The notes under the pieces are model-generated. The model ran no database searches. It saw only the letters and a program-made list of their open reading frames with translations, and was not told where the DNA came from. A stretch of DNA of 64,000 nt from Pseudolactococcus reticulitermitis (GTDB taxonomy: Bacteria; Bacillota; Bacilli; Lactobacillales; Streptococcaceae), in contig NZ_BEDT01000001.1 of NCBI RefSeq assembly GCF_002260845.1, positions 719,436-783,435 of the forward strand, read 5' to 3'. Made by a program: the position numbers and the translations under genes. Positions 25,872 to 33,838 of this stretch are shown here, one piece after another. Each line of letters starts with the position of its first letter. Positions within the stretch are counted from its first letter, which is position 1.

Positions 25872-28175
25872 CTATGTCACGACAAACTGCTTGCCTGATC
25901 CTAAACTTCCAGTAAAATCAATCGTCAAAATACCTGTCAATGAATCAAACGACATGCCCTTATCCAAGGATACAACTTCTAGGATATCTTTGGGTAAGGT
26001 CACATGAACGATGCTCGCAGATTGTGTTGGATCCGAAATAGTATAAATCGTCTGCTCTTTTTTCACTTGCTTCATTAGAGAAATTGCCTTATCTGTCGTA
26101 ATACCTGCAATTGTTCCACCTGTCGGATGCCAGAAATTGACACCTAGATAGCCATCATCTGCCAATTCAACAGCTTGTATATGATCTGTATTTGATAAGA
26201 TATTTAGCTTATTATTTTTTTCAAAATGAGTCATCGTATCTTGATTAGCACCTGGTATTGTCACATAAGCATAAGCGTCAGCTTTAGGATTTTTCCCGTG
26301 ATTCATGATGAACTTTTGATAATTTCCTGTATAAAGCTGATGACTTGGAAAGGCAGAATTAATCTCACTATAAGAACCTTCCCGCTGTTCACTAGATATT
26401 TCGACTTTCTCTCCTGTTGGAAAGTAATAGCCAATTGATGCTTGTTCATGATCTGACTGAAGTAAAAGCCATTTTTTATCAGAATCAGACTTATCCGCTA
26501 ACACCTCATATTGATAGGCATCATTAAGCAAGCGATTATCAACAATTGTTTCAATGCTTGCTTTTGTTGTTCCAGTAATGCCTGCACCCAAAGCAACAGT
26601 CATCCCATCAACGACAAACCAAGATTTCTTAGCCTGTAAATTCATAGGAAGGACAGAACCATTATTCTCTGTTCCTTTTTTATTCAAGGCCATACCAAGC
26701 GCTGCTTCTTGATTGGCAGCAACACCTCCAACCCATTTTTCTGGTGAGGTTACCGTTTTAAAAGCAGATACTTCATCGGCTAGCGGCACTGTATCCACTG
26801 TCGTTCCCGGCAAACGGTAAGGATCAACTGTTGGCCAATAGGAAGCGCCAAATTGCACCCCATCATGATTGAACAGATAAAACATCCCATCAGCCGTATG
26901 CCAGCCATGTTTATTCTCACCATTTCCAGCTTCAAAAGATGAGATTCGATTTGAATAAAGACTCAAACTCGTCATATAATAAGATGTTTGTTGCACAAAC
27001 CGATCCATTGACGCAAATAACTTGGTGCCACTGAATGGTTTATCATCGCCTGTCACAGAGCCATCAGCCAACAACTCAACTGTCATTTGTAAATCATTGT
27101 AATCACGCGCATTATTCAAGTAATAATCAGGATTTTCAAGCATCCAATATTTCACCGATTCACGTAATTTTTGCTGACTAGCCTCCGGTGCTAAATTTGC
27201 GACAATCAGTAAATTATACATCGTCGTAGAGCCAAAGCCTGTCTGAGTTAGCGTTGGTGCTCTTGAAATTGAACGACCATTGACGCCTGGAACCATTGCT
27301 CCCTGATTGATTAAAGGCAGAAAAGAGGTTGTAACTGTTCCAACAAAATCGTCAACTGTTTGAGCATCCATCTCAAACACGGTTCCTTTGGTCAGTGACA
27401 AAATCTGACCAATACCTTTTATCAAAACATTGCCGTAAGACCCTGTATAGGGAATATCCTTATGCTGTATAAAAGAACCATCTGCATAAAACCCATCTCC
27501 ACTGGTCACTTTTTGGAACACATCTTTTACGCTGTTTGAAGCTAAGGTTATCAGCGCTTCATCCTGTTGCAAAATGCCTAGACCTAAACCTGATAAAGCC
27601 AAATCTGTTCGATTCGCACCTGTCGTTGAAAAATTAATGAATTTTTGAGGGACACCAATCTGCCAATCCCACCAATTACCATAGTATTTTTTGCCATCAT
27701 AGCCTTTTTTATTAACCATGAAGTCCATACCATGTTCAATCGCTGTACGCAATTTTTCATCATGATAAAGACTTGTGCCTTTGCTACCATAAGCTTGAGC
27801 TAGAGTAAAAAGATTAGAAAAATGCGTCGTCAGATTGGCTGATGCCGTATCACCAGCCTTCAAAGACCAAATCGTCGTCCTTTCTTCCGATAAATCCATT
27901 GTTTCATAAAGTTTAACTGCCTTATCAGATAAATTTTTGACATACTTTACCACCGCAGGATTCTGCGTATCATAATCAGCTAATATTAATTGATTTCGCC
28001 ATTTATCTCGCATCTTGGTAAATTGGCTAAAATCAGTCTGAATCGGAAGCACTTCAACATCGCCTGATAAATTGGCAACATCTGATGCATAAGTTGTTGC
28101 AGCAACATTTAAAGTTCCGAAAAAGCATAACATGACGCCGAAACAAATGATGAAGCCGCTATATAATCTTTTCAT
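25872..28175 (-). CDS. Secreted polysaccharide lyase family 8 (hyaluronate/chondroitin lyase type)
   Basis: About 767 residues from ATG 28175 (AAAAGGGGAAAT SD). A signal peptide precedes the mature region (RLYSGFIICFGVMLCFFGT, then a cut near TYASD). The alpha toroid holds the aromatic patch and Asn in NWWDWQIGVPQKFIN (near 155), His and Tyr in FIQHKDIPYTGSYGNVL (near 245) and the Arg cluster NGRSISRAP (near 315), matching PL8 catalytic Asn, His, Tyr and Arg. The beta-sandwich half follows. PL8 enzymes cleave beta-1,4 bonds to uronic acid by elimination, giving unsaturated disaccharides. The C-terminus (GSGKQFVVT) has no LPXTG or repeats, so the enzyme should be released. Hyaluronan, chondroitin or xanthan cannot be told apart by eye; GH88, kdu genes and PTS favour glycosaminoglycan. 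Confidence 0.92.
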   Translation of the reverse strand: MKRLYSGFIICFGVMLCFFGTLNVAATTYASDVANLSGDVEVLPIQTDFSQFTKMRDKWRNQLILADYDTQNPAVVKYVKNLSDKAVKLYETMDLSEERTTIWSLKAGDTASANLTTHFSNLFTLAQAYGSKGTSLYHDEKLRTAIEHGMDFMVNKKGYDGKKYYGNWWDWQIGVPQKFINFSTTGANRTDLALSGLGLGILQQDEALITLASNSVKDVFQKVTSGDGFYADGSFIQHKDIPYTGSYGNVLIKGIGQILSLTKGTVFEMDAQTVDDFVGTVTTSFLPLINQGAMVPGVNGRSISRAPTLTQTGFGSTTMYNLLIVANLAPEASQQKLRESVKYWMLENPDYYLNNARDYNDLQMTVELLADGSVTGDDKPFSGTKLFASMDRFVQQTSYYMTSLSLYSNRISSFEAGNGENKHGWHTADGMFYLFNHDGVQFGASYWPTVDPYRLPGTTVDTVPLADEVSAFKTVTSPEKWVGGVAANQEAALGMALNKKGTENNGSVLPMNLQAKKSWFVVDGMTVALGAGITGTTKASIETIVDNRLLNDAYQYEVLADKSDSDKKWLLLQSDHEQASIGYYFPTGEKVEISSEQREGSYSEINSAFPSHQLYTGNYQKFIMNHGKNPKADAYAYVTIPGANQDTMTHFEKNNKLNILSNTDHIQAVELADDGYLGVNFWHPTGGTIAGITTDKAISLMKQVKKEQTIYTISDPTQSASIVHVTLPKDILEVVSLDKGMSFDSLTGILTIDFTGSLGSGKQFVVT

Positions 28176-28216
28176 ATTTCCCCTTTTAAAACTCATATAT
28201 GCAATTAATTTCCTAC

Positions 28217-28253
28217 CCTGTCTGAAAAACAGGAAGCCCAAAAGATGGGCTTC
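28217..28253 (-). promoter_or_regulatory. Intercistronic hairpins between EIID and the PL8 lyase
   Basis: GAAGCCCA (28233-28240) pairs with TGGGCTTC (28246-28253), and CCTGT (28217-28221) with ACAGG (28229-28233). On the minus strand the first stem is followed by CTGTTTTTC. It could attenuate or protect mRNA and lower lyase expression relative to the PTS. Confidence 0.45.
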
Positions 28254-28260
28254 TTCAAAC

Positions 28261-29085
28261 CTATTTTCCTGGCGGAAGCGGAGCGCCTAAGAGACCAAAT
28301 GCACTTAAGATAATCGTTAAAATCAGTACAATCCAAATCACGCGAGTTGAATTTAGTTTCTTTTGCCCTAGCATCCAATAAGTCAACAAAGTCAGAAGAA
28401 CTGGAATTAAGGCAGGCAATATACCATCTAATGTTGTTTGTATTGAAAGCGAAACGCCATTATGTTTATAGACCAGTGGTGTCGCTACTTTAATAACTGT
28501 CGGAATCAAGGCACCGATGACAGTTACGCCGAGCACTGTCGCAGCATTTGTGAACGCTGATAATTTATCTTTTAAGGTCGTTACTAACTTGACACCTTGC
28601 TTATAGCCAAGTGGCAAAAGCGCTGCACGTCCAAATAATAAGGCAATATTGGCTAAAATCCAAAGCAGACAGCCAACGACTGAACCTTGCAATGCTAAAG
28701 TTCCTGCAACAGAACCAAAAATCGTCCCCCAAATAACATGGAAAAGAGAATCGCCAACACCTGCAAGGGAGCCCATCAAAGCTGTTTTCAAGGCAACAAT
28801 GGTTTCTTTAGCCTGATAACCCTCTTTTTCTTCAATCGCAATATCAATCCCCATAATTAAGTTACCAAAAATGGCATTTGTGTTAAAAAATTGATTGTGG
28901 GTCTTCGCCATGTCTTTAAGCTCACTATCATTCTTATAAAGCTTTTTCAAGACAGGAAGGATGGCATAAAGATAACCAGAACTCATCATCCGTTCATAAT
29001 TCCAGTTTAGCTGACTGCCGAGGATATAACGCCAGCTCATTTTATTCAAGTCTTTTTTTGTAATTTCTTCTTTATTCATCACCAT
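28261..29085 (-). CDS. PTS mannose-family EIID
   Basis: About 274 residues from ATG 29085, after GGGGG and a short gap; the gene overlaps EIIC by 14 nt. The N-terminal cytosolic region ends in NWERMMSSGY-like sequence (NWNYERMMSSGYLYAI), followed by FNTNAIFGNLIMGIDIAIEE and GSLAGVGDSLFHVIWGTIFGSVAG, the EIID signature, then C-terminal membrane segments. With EIIC it forms the transport channel of mannose/fructose/sorbose-type PTS. The next gene downstream is the lyase, so the transporter is expected to import lyase products. Confidence 0.93.
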   Translation of the reverse strand: MVMNKEEITKKDLNKMSWRYILGSQLNWNYERMMSSGYLYAILPVLKKLYKNDSELKDMAKTHNQFFNTNAIFGNLIMGIDIAIEEKEGYQAKETIVALKTALMGSLAGVGDSLFHVIWGTIFGSVAGTLALQGSVVGCLLWILANIALLFGRAALLPLGYKQGVKLVTTLKDKLSAFTNAATVLGVTVIGALIPTVIKVATPLVYKHNGVSLSIQTTLDGILPALIPVLLTLLTYWMLGQKKLNSTRVIWIVLILTIILSAFGLLGAPLPPGK

Positions 29086-29872
29086 CAAATCCCCCTTCGA
29101 AAGTTTGATTACTTGTAACTCCAGCTTCTATTGACTGGCTAGATTTTGACGTTTCTCGTTTAAATACTAACATCGCTGCAACTAAGCCAACAATCGCAAT
29201 CCCCATCATTGGTACATTAAGATAAGCTGCTAGGAAAAAACCTGCCAATAAGTAAGGTAGATATTGTTTCGTTGGCAGGTAGCGTAAGAGAATGCCGACA
29301 CCGACCACAGGAAGCGTACCACCAGCAACTTGTAACCCCGTCATTAACCATTCTGGCATGGCATTGGTCAAGGTAGTAACAGCTGCATCACCTACAATCA
29401 GCATTAATAAAATCGGAATGGCTCGCGAGAAGCCCCACAAGAAAGAACCAGATAGCACCAATCGAGGAATACGACCATAATGCGCTTTATCGATTGCCTT
29501 ATCGATACGATGGAGTAGGAAGACATTAGAGAAACGAGCGAAAACATCAAGTTGTAACATCAAAAGCGCAACGGGAACTGCTAAGCCAATGCCATAGGCT
29601 GCACCTTTTCCTGAGATAATTGCAAACGCTGTTCCTAAGATTGCACCCGTAAAGTAGTCTGGCACAGAAGCCCCACCGAAAGCCGCAATGCCTAAACGCA
29701 TTAATTGAAGTGTTCCGCCGACCATCAAACCCGTCTTCAAATCGCCCATAATTAAGCCAGAAACCATGCCCGCAATTGCCGGCTGTGTCAACGAATTAGA
29801 AATAAAAGAATCATTAATCGCAATGAAGGCATATAGTGTGATTAAAATGATTTGTATAACTGTTAAATGCAT
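29072..29872 (-). CDS. PTS mannose-family EIIC
   Basis: 266 residues with about eight hydrophobic segments. Family marks: LTQPAIAGMVSGLIMGDLKTGLMVGGTLQLMRLGIAAFGGASVPDY early in the protein, where GxLxLMxLG and the GAS-PDY loop are recognisable, then GILLRYLPTK and a short cytosolic tail. It is the substrate-contacting membrane subunit. The gene follows the EIIA-EIIB fusion after 9 nt with SD AGGAGAG and overlaps EIID. Relatives in streptococcal glycosaminoglycan loci carry unsaturated disaccharides, which fits the neighbours. Confidence 0.92.
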   Translation of the reverse strand: MHLTVIQIILITLYAFIAINDSFISNSLTQPAIAGMVSGLIMGDLKTGLMVGGTLQLMRLGIAAFGGASVPDYFTGAILGTAFAIISGKGAAYGIGLAVPVALLMLQLDVFARFSNVFLLHRIDKAIDKAHYGRIPRLVLSGSFLWGFSRAIPILLMLIVGDAAVTTLTNAMPEWLMTGLQVAGGTLPVVGVGILLRYLPTKQYLPYLLAGFFLAAYLNVPMMGIAIVGLVAAMLVFKRETSKSSQSIEAGVTSNQTFEGGFDGDE

Positions 29873-29881
29873 TATTCTCTC

Positions 29882-30802
29882 CTAAATTTTATTTAATCTT
29901 GCCATAAAATCAATTGATGGCTCGCTCGGAACTAATTGCGCACTAATCTTGACACCTTGTTCGAAAATTTTCTTGAAAATTTCTGCTTCTTCAGGCATTA
30001 TCTTAATACTCTTAGTCACTTCCTTAGCCCCTTCCTTATAACTCATATTGCCAACATTTAAAGTCTCTAACTGACCACCAGCATTGATAAAAGCTAAGAC
30101 ATCTGTTGGATTTTTAAAGAGTAGGAAGAGACGTTGTAAGCCATATTTTCCAGAGTTAATAGTCGCAGCGGCCTTGGCAACAGGTAAAACGGATAATCTC
30201 ATGGCAGATGGGGCAGCCATACGAAGTGATGATTTTTGAAGTGGATCCGTCGCTGCAGCATCATTGATGACAATGATACGCTGCGTATTTAAGCTCGTTG
30301 TCCAAATACCTGCGACCTGACCGTGAATTAATCGCTCATCAATTCTCGTATTCACAATATTTGCTTTGCCTTGATAGGCCTCAAATTCGCTCAGGTCAAT
30401 TGGTTCTGCTTCTTTTGTCGCAGTCTCTTTCAAACTGCCTTTGGCATTGACAACGGCTGCTTTACCTAAATTAACCAAATCATCCGCTGTTAGCGTTTCA
30501 TTAACCGCCGCCTCGAGCACTAACGGTAAGGACATGCCTGCAATAACATCAACCGTTGAAAGATCTGAATAATGTTTCAGCGCGACGTTACATGGCGTGC
30601 CGCCTAGTAAATCAGCAATGATTAAAGTCGCACCATTAAGCGCTTTCATTTTGTCGCTCAAAGCAGTTTCAAACTGAATATTGTCACCATCTTCTGGCAA
30701 CTCTACCACATGAAGATAATCCTGATGGCCAATAATCATCTCAAGACTAGCTCGTACACCTCTAGCCATAGAACCATGACTAATCAATACTATATTCCTC
30801 AT
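29882..30802 (-). CDS. PTS mannose-family EIIA-EIIB fusion
   Basis: 306 residues in two domains. EIIA, about 1-125, has the phospho-His in LISHGSMARG (residue 9) and LLGGTPCNVAL. After an acidic linker (EAEPIDLSEFEAYQG), EIIB, about 147-306, has the phospho-His in TRIDERLIHGQVAGIW and NDAAATDPLQKSSLRMAAP. Phosphate passes HPr to EIIA to EIIB to sugar. The fused layout is that of ManX/ManL-type proteins; many glycosaminoglycan PTS have separate subunits. First gene of the ten-gene operon, with SD AAAAGGAGCTAA and a strong promoter overlapped by GntR-type operators. Confidence 0.92.
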   Translation of the reverse strand: MRNIVLISHGSMARGVRASLEMIIGHQDYLHVVELPEDGDNIQFETALSDKMKALNGATLIIADLLGGTPCNVALKHYSDLSTVDVIAGMSLPLVLEAAVNETLTADDLVNLGKAAVVNAKGSLKETATKEAEPIDLSEFEAYQGKANIVNTRIDERLIHGQVAGIWTTSLNTQRIIVINDAAATDPLQKSSLRMAAPSAMRLSVLPVAKAAATINSGKYGLQRLFLLFKNPTDVLAFINAGGQLETLNVGNMSYKEGAKEVTKSIKIMPEEAEIFKKIFEQGVKISAQLVPSEPSIDFMARLNKI

Positions 30803-30830
30803 TTAGCTCCTTTTGCGCAAGCGCTTTATT

Positions 30831-30897
30831 TAACATGTTATCCCCTTGCAAATATAGTATATAACATATTAACTAGCTTGTCAACTTAATATGTTAA
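30831..30897. promoter_or_regulatory. Three palindromic operators at the PTS-lyase operon promoter
   Basis: TAACATGTTA (30831-30840), ATAACATATTAA (30861-30872) and TTAATATGTTAA (30886-30897) share the palindrome TTAAYATRTTAA. They lie downstream of the -10, in the spacer and upstream of the -35. The same motif is at the gntR and GH88 promoters, so it is the likely binding site of the local GntR regulator. Confidence 0.75.
30856..30884 (-). promoter_or_regulatory. Promoter of the PTS-lyase-kdu operon
   Basis: TTGACA (30879-30884), a 17-nt spacer and TATACT (30856-30861) on the minus strand; leader of about 45 nt. One operator palindrome lies in the spacer. Confidence 0.85.
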
Positions 30898-31068
30898 TTT
30901 ATTTTTTTATTTATCAAATTTACCTTTTCATTTCTTTCCCCCTACCCTTCATTTATTTTTGCGCTTAAATATCCCTCAACTAGGTCAGTTAATCTTTAAG
31001 ATTTGATGTAATTTTTAGCCTCCCAAGTATCCAAGAGTCTTTTTACACATAAAAACTTAACTTATTAA

Positions 31069-31097
31069 TTGCATATTACAAATTAACATGTTATTAT
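31069..31097 (+). promoter_or_regulatory. gntR promoter with internal operator
   Basis: TTGCAT (31069-31074), 17-nt spacer, TATTAT (31092-31097). The spacer contains TAACATGTTA (31084-31093), the same palindrome as at the divergent operon, indicating autorepression. The leader to the TTG start is about 120 nt. Confidence 0.75.
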
Positions 31098-31115
31098 TAA
31101 GAGATAAAGTTAGAG

Positions 31116-31190
31116 CCTTTGATCGGACATCAGTTCGTGAATGCCCCCATTTGGACAGCATGTCTACCTAAATCATTGAATTTCAAAGTT
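31116..31190 (+). repeat. Dispersed hairpin element, degenerate copy F in the gntR leader
   Basis: CCTTTGATCGGACATCAGTTCGTGAATG followed by CCATTTGGACAGCATG, TCTACCT and ATTTCAAAG align in order with the element as read on the minus strand at 43143-43331. This is the only copy on the plus strand, and its gene is also on the plus strand. Confidence 0.5.
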
Positions 31191-31223
31191 TTATAAGGCT
31201 AAATTACAGTAAGGAGCAATCTA

Positions 31224-31931
31224 TTGATTCCAAAATATGAGCAAATTAAACAAGATTTGCTATCTGAGCTTAAAAATCACCAATTTACCCCCGGAGATAA
31301 ATTTTATTCCGAAGCTGACATCAAGCAAAAATATAGCGTCAGTTCGATTACAGCTGTCAAAGCGCTTAATGAATTAACAAACGCTGGCTATTTATATCGC
31401 GTCCAAGGAAAAGGCACCTATGTGTCAAAATCAAAAGTTTCTCAGAATGTCAAATTTTCTGATATTGAACTTCATTCACATGAACAAGAAACGGTCAAGG
31501 TGCTCTCTGTCAAGCAAGACAATCAACCCGACATCCTTAAGGCATTAGGACTAGCCTCTGATGAGAGTTATTATCAAATTAAACGTGTTCGCTTTTTTGA
31601 TGACGTTCCCTTTCTTGTACACTTCACACACCTGCCTAATCGCCTCGTTAAAACACCTCTATCAAAAAATCTTTCTGATTATGCCAGCGTCTACAAAAAA
31701 ATTCTTGACGATTTTAATATTGATCTCTTTTCCATGTCATCCGTTGAGACCAATGAAATTATCTTTCCAGATGATGCTGAACTCTCTCATCTCTTGAATC
31801 TGAGCTTCCGTGAGCCAGCAGTTAAACAAGTCAAGAAAACCTTCCTACCGAATCGAACCGTAGCCGAATATATTATCAGCTATAAACACTGGAAATATTT
31901 CAAAACAAAAATAGAAGTGGATGCTCAATAG
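31224..31931 (+). CDS. GntR-family (HutC/UTRA) regulator of the uronate-glycan locus
   Basis: 235 residues: N-terminal GntR winged HTH (PKYEQIKQDLLSELKNHQF, YSVSSITAVKALNELTNAGYLYRVQGKGTYVS) and a C-terminal UTRA effector domain (about 85-230; YYQIKRVRFFDDVPFLVHFTHLP) that probably senses a sugar phosphate. The start is TTG at 31224, 7 nt after AAGGAG; no ATG is available near it. Divergent from the PTS-lyase operon and convergent with GH35. Palindromes TTAAYATRTTAA at its own promoter, the PTS promoter and the GH88 promoter suggest it represses all three until its ligand arrives. Confidence 0.88.
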   Translation: MIPKYEQIKQDLLSELKNHQFTPGDKFYSEADIKQKYSVSSITAVKALNELTNAGYLYRVQGKGTYVSKSKVSQNVKFSDIELHSHEQETVKVLSVKQDNQPDILKALGLASDESYYQIKRVRFFDDVPFLVHFTHLPNRLVKTPLSKNLSDYASVYKKILDDFNIDLFSMSSVETNEIIFPDDAELSHLLNLSFREPAVKQVKKTFLPNRTVAEYIISYKHWKYFKTKIEVDAQ

Positions 31932-31950
31932 AGCACCACTTCTATTTTTT
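31913..31950. terminator. Bidirectional terminator between gntR and GH35 gene
   Basis: AGAAGTGGATGCTC and GAGCACCACTTCT form a 13-bp stem (31913-31943) followed by TTTTTT on the plus strand; on the minus strand the flank is TTTTTG-like. It overlaps the last codons of gntR. Confidence 0.85.
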
Positions 31951-31951
31951 A

Positions 31952-33733
31952 TTAATGTTTAAAGATAGGTATTTCTGAAAAGACTAGTTTCTTGACTTCT
32001 ACCCCTTCAGTTTCAAAAATGACAACTTCATTTTCCCCCACACGAAGAAAATCTTTTGGGCAATACAAACTATAAGTTGGACCTTCTTGCCAATAACGAC
32101 CTAAATTTACCCCATTGACAATGACGACACCTTTGCCATACGCCGAACAGTCGATAAAGGTATCCGAAACTTCTGGTAACTCAAAAATCACTTTGTAAAA
32201 TGACGGCTGCTTGACATTACGCCCCGCTGAATAGTCTATTTCTGCAAGTTGCTCTTTTGAAAAATCAAGCGGATAATGCTGATAGCCTTGGTGGAAATGA
32301 ATATCTTGCATAATGCCGCCTTTGATGCCCTTACTTTGGCTACTATGATTAAATTTAAAACCATAATTGACACGTCCAAGATTTTCTACTAAAAAATCTG
32401 CGGTAATTGATTCCGTCGCCTTTTCATGACCTACTAATAACTCTTGACCAATTTCTGATTGATACTGAGTTGCCTGATACTCACCATCCAGATAAATCTG
32501 AATGCGATCATCAGCCTCTACAAGCTTTAATTTTTGCTCACTTTGGTTATTTCTTAACGCCACTGAATAAAGCATATAGCCGTAACCCGTTCCGACTTCC
32601 TCCATAGCTAGTGGATAGCTACTAGCTATGGATTGTGTCAGTGTTTTTTTTGTATTGAGTAGAGAGACACTCTGAGCCACCTTAAAATTGCCTAGATATT
32701 TGACTTGTTTCCTGCGTGGCGCTGCTTGCCATACCTCTGGACAAACTTCTTTAATGGCTTTCTGAACCAAATCATATTTTTCAGTTGGCTCCCCAGACTC
32801 TGTCAAGAGAGCATCATAATCATAGCTAGTAATCTGAGGCATGCTTCCTGTCTCACGCGCCGAACACCCATTGTAAAAGCCAAAATTTGTTCCACCATGA
32901 AACATGTAAAGATTAAGCGATCCGAGTTCTAACATCTCTTTTACTTCTTGGGCTAAATCTTTCGGATCACGTTTGATAATCGGTTCTCCCCAGCGGTTAA
33001 ACCAGCCGTCCCAATATTCCATACACATCACTGGCCATTTTTTGCCATGTTTCGCCATGAATTGAACTAAGGCTGCGACGTTTTCTTTCGAGTGACTGCC
33101 AAAATTACCCGTTACAAGCACATCATCTTCAATGAGACTACCTGCTTCTAGCGCTGCTTCCCATGCCCCGTCAGACGTAAATAGCGGTACAACAACACCG
33201 TATTTTTCCATTATCTGCTTGGTTTGACGTAGATACTCTTTTTCCATGCCATAAGAGCCGTACTCATTTTCAATCTGCATCATGATAACTGGTCCGCCTT
33301 GCGTAATCTGTAAAGGCAGAAGCTTAGGTAGTAGCTCTTTAAAATAGGCTTCAACTTTAGCCATAAATACTTTATCCGTTGACCGCAATCGGATTTTAGG
33401 CGTTTTCAAGAGCCAAGCAGGTAGCCCACCAAATTCCCACTCCGCACAAATATAGGCAGAAGGACGCAGTATGACCATCAGCCCAAGGCTTTGCGCAAGT
33501 TTAACAAAGGACACGATATCCTTCATACCTGAAAAATCAAAAATACCTTCTGCTGGTTCATGAATATTCCAAGGGATATAGGTTTCAACCGTATTGGCGC
33601 CCAGAGCTTTGAGATTATATAAACTATCCTCCCATTGATTCGTTGGTATTCTAAAATAATGAATGGCACCACTTATAATCTTGATCGGTTGGCCATCAAG
33701 TAAAAATTCTTCTTCGATCTGAAATGATTTCAC
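31952..33733 (-). CDS. Intracellular beta-galactosidase, GH35
   Basis: About 593 residues from GTG 33733, which has a perfect AGGAGG 5 nt upstream; the longer frame adds 26 residues without an SD. GH35 marks: SGAIHYFRIPTNQWEDSL (near 20), GANTVETYIPWNIHEP, the acid/base Glu in GGPVIMMQIENEYGSYG (near 155) and a nucleophile Glu in MCMEYWDGWFNRWGE (near 235), then jelly-roll beta domains. No signal peptide. Resembles BgaC-type enzymes that release terminal galactose, often beta-1,3 linked. With GH88 immediately upstream (105 nt) it may trim imported glycans, or link the locus to the galactose operon. Confidence 0.9.
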   Translation of the reverse strand: MKSFQIEEEFLLDGQPIKIISGAIHYFRIPTNQWEDSLYNLKALGANTVETYIPWNIHEPAEGIFDFSGMKDIVSFVKLAQSLGLMVILRPSAYICAEWEFGGLPAWLLKTPKIRLRSTDKVFMAKVEAYFKELLPKLLPLQITQGGPVIMMQIENEYGSYGMEKEYLRQTKQIMEKYGVVVPLFTSDGAWEAALEAGSLIEDDVLVTGNFGSHSKENVAALVQFMAKHGKKWPVMCMEYWDGWFNRWGEPIIKRDPKDLAQEVKEMLELGSLNLYMFHGGTNFGFYNGCSARETGSMPQITSYDYDALLTESGEPTEKYDLVQKAIKEVCPEVWQAAPRRKQVKYLGNFKVAQSVSLLNTKKTLTQSIASSYPLAMEEVGTGYGYMLYSVALRNNQSEQKLKLVEADDRIQIYLDGEYQATQYQSEIGQELLVGHEKATESITADFLVENLGRVNYGFKFNHSSQSKGIKGGIMQDIHFHQGYQHYPLDFSKEQLAEIDYSAGRNVKQPSFYKVIFELPEVSDTFIDCSAYGKGVVIVNGVNLGRYWQEGPTYSLYCPKDFLRVGENEVVIFETEGVEVKKLVFSEIPIFKH

Positions 33734-33838
33734 AACATCCTCCTCATCAAGCACTTCAATATTAATCAATATTAAAGAACTGTTCACACAACAACTAGCC
33801 AATAAAAACACCTAGTCATATTGATCTATATTCAAAAT

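Noticed and set aside
31098..31223. The long gntR leader as a riboswitch
   Set aside because: Its recognisable content is a degenerate dispersed repeat; I see no known aptamer core or terminator/antiterminator pair.
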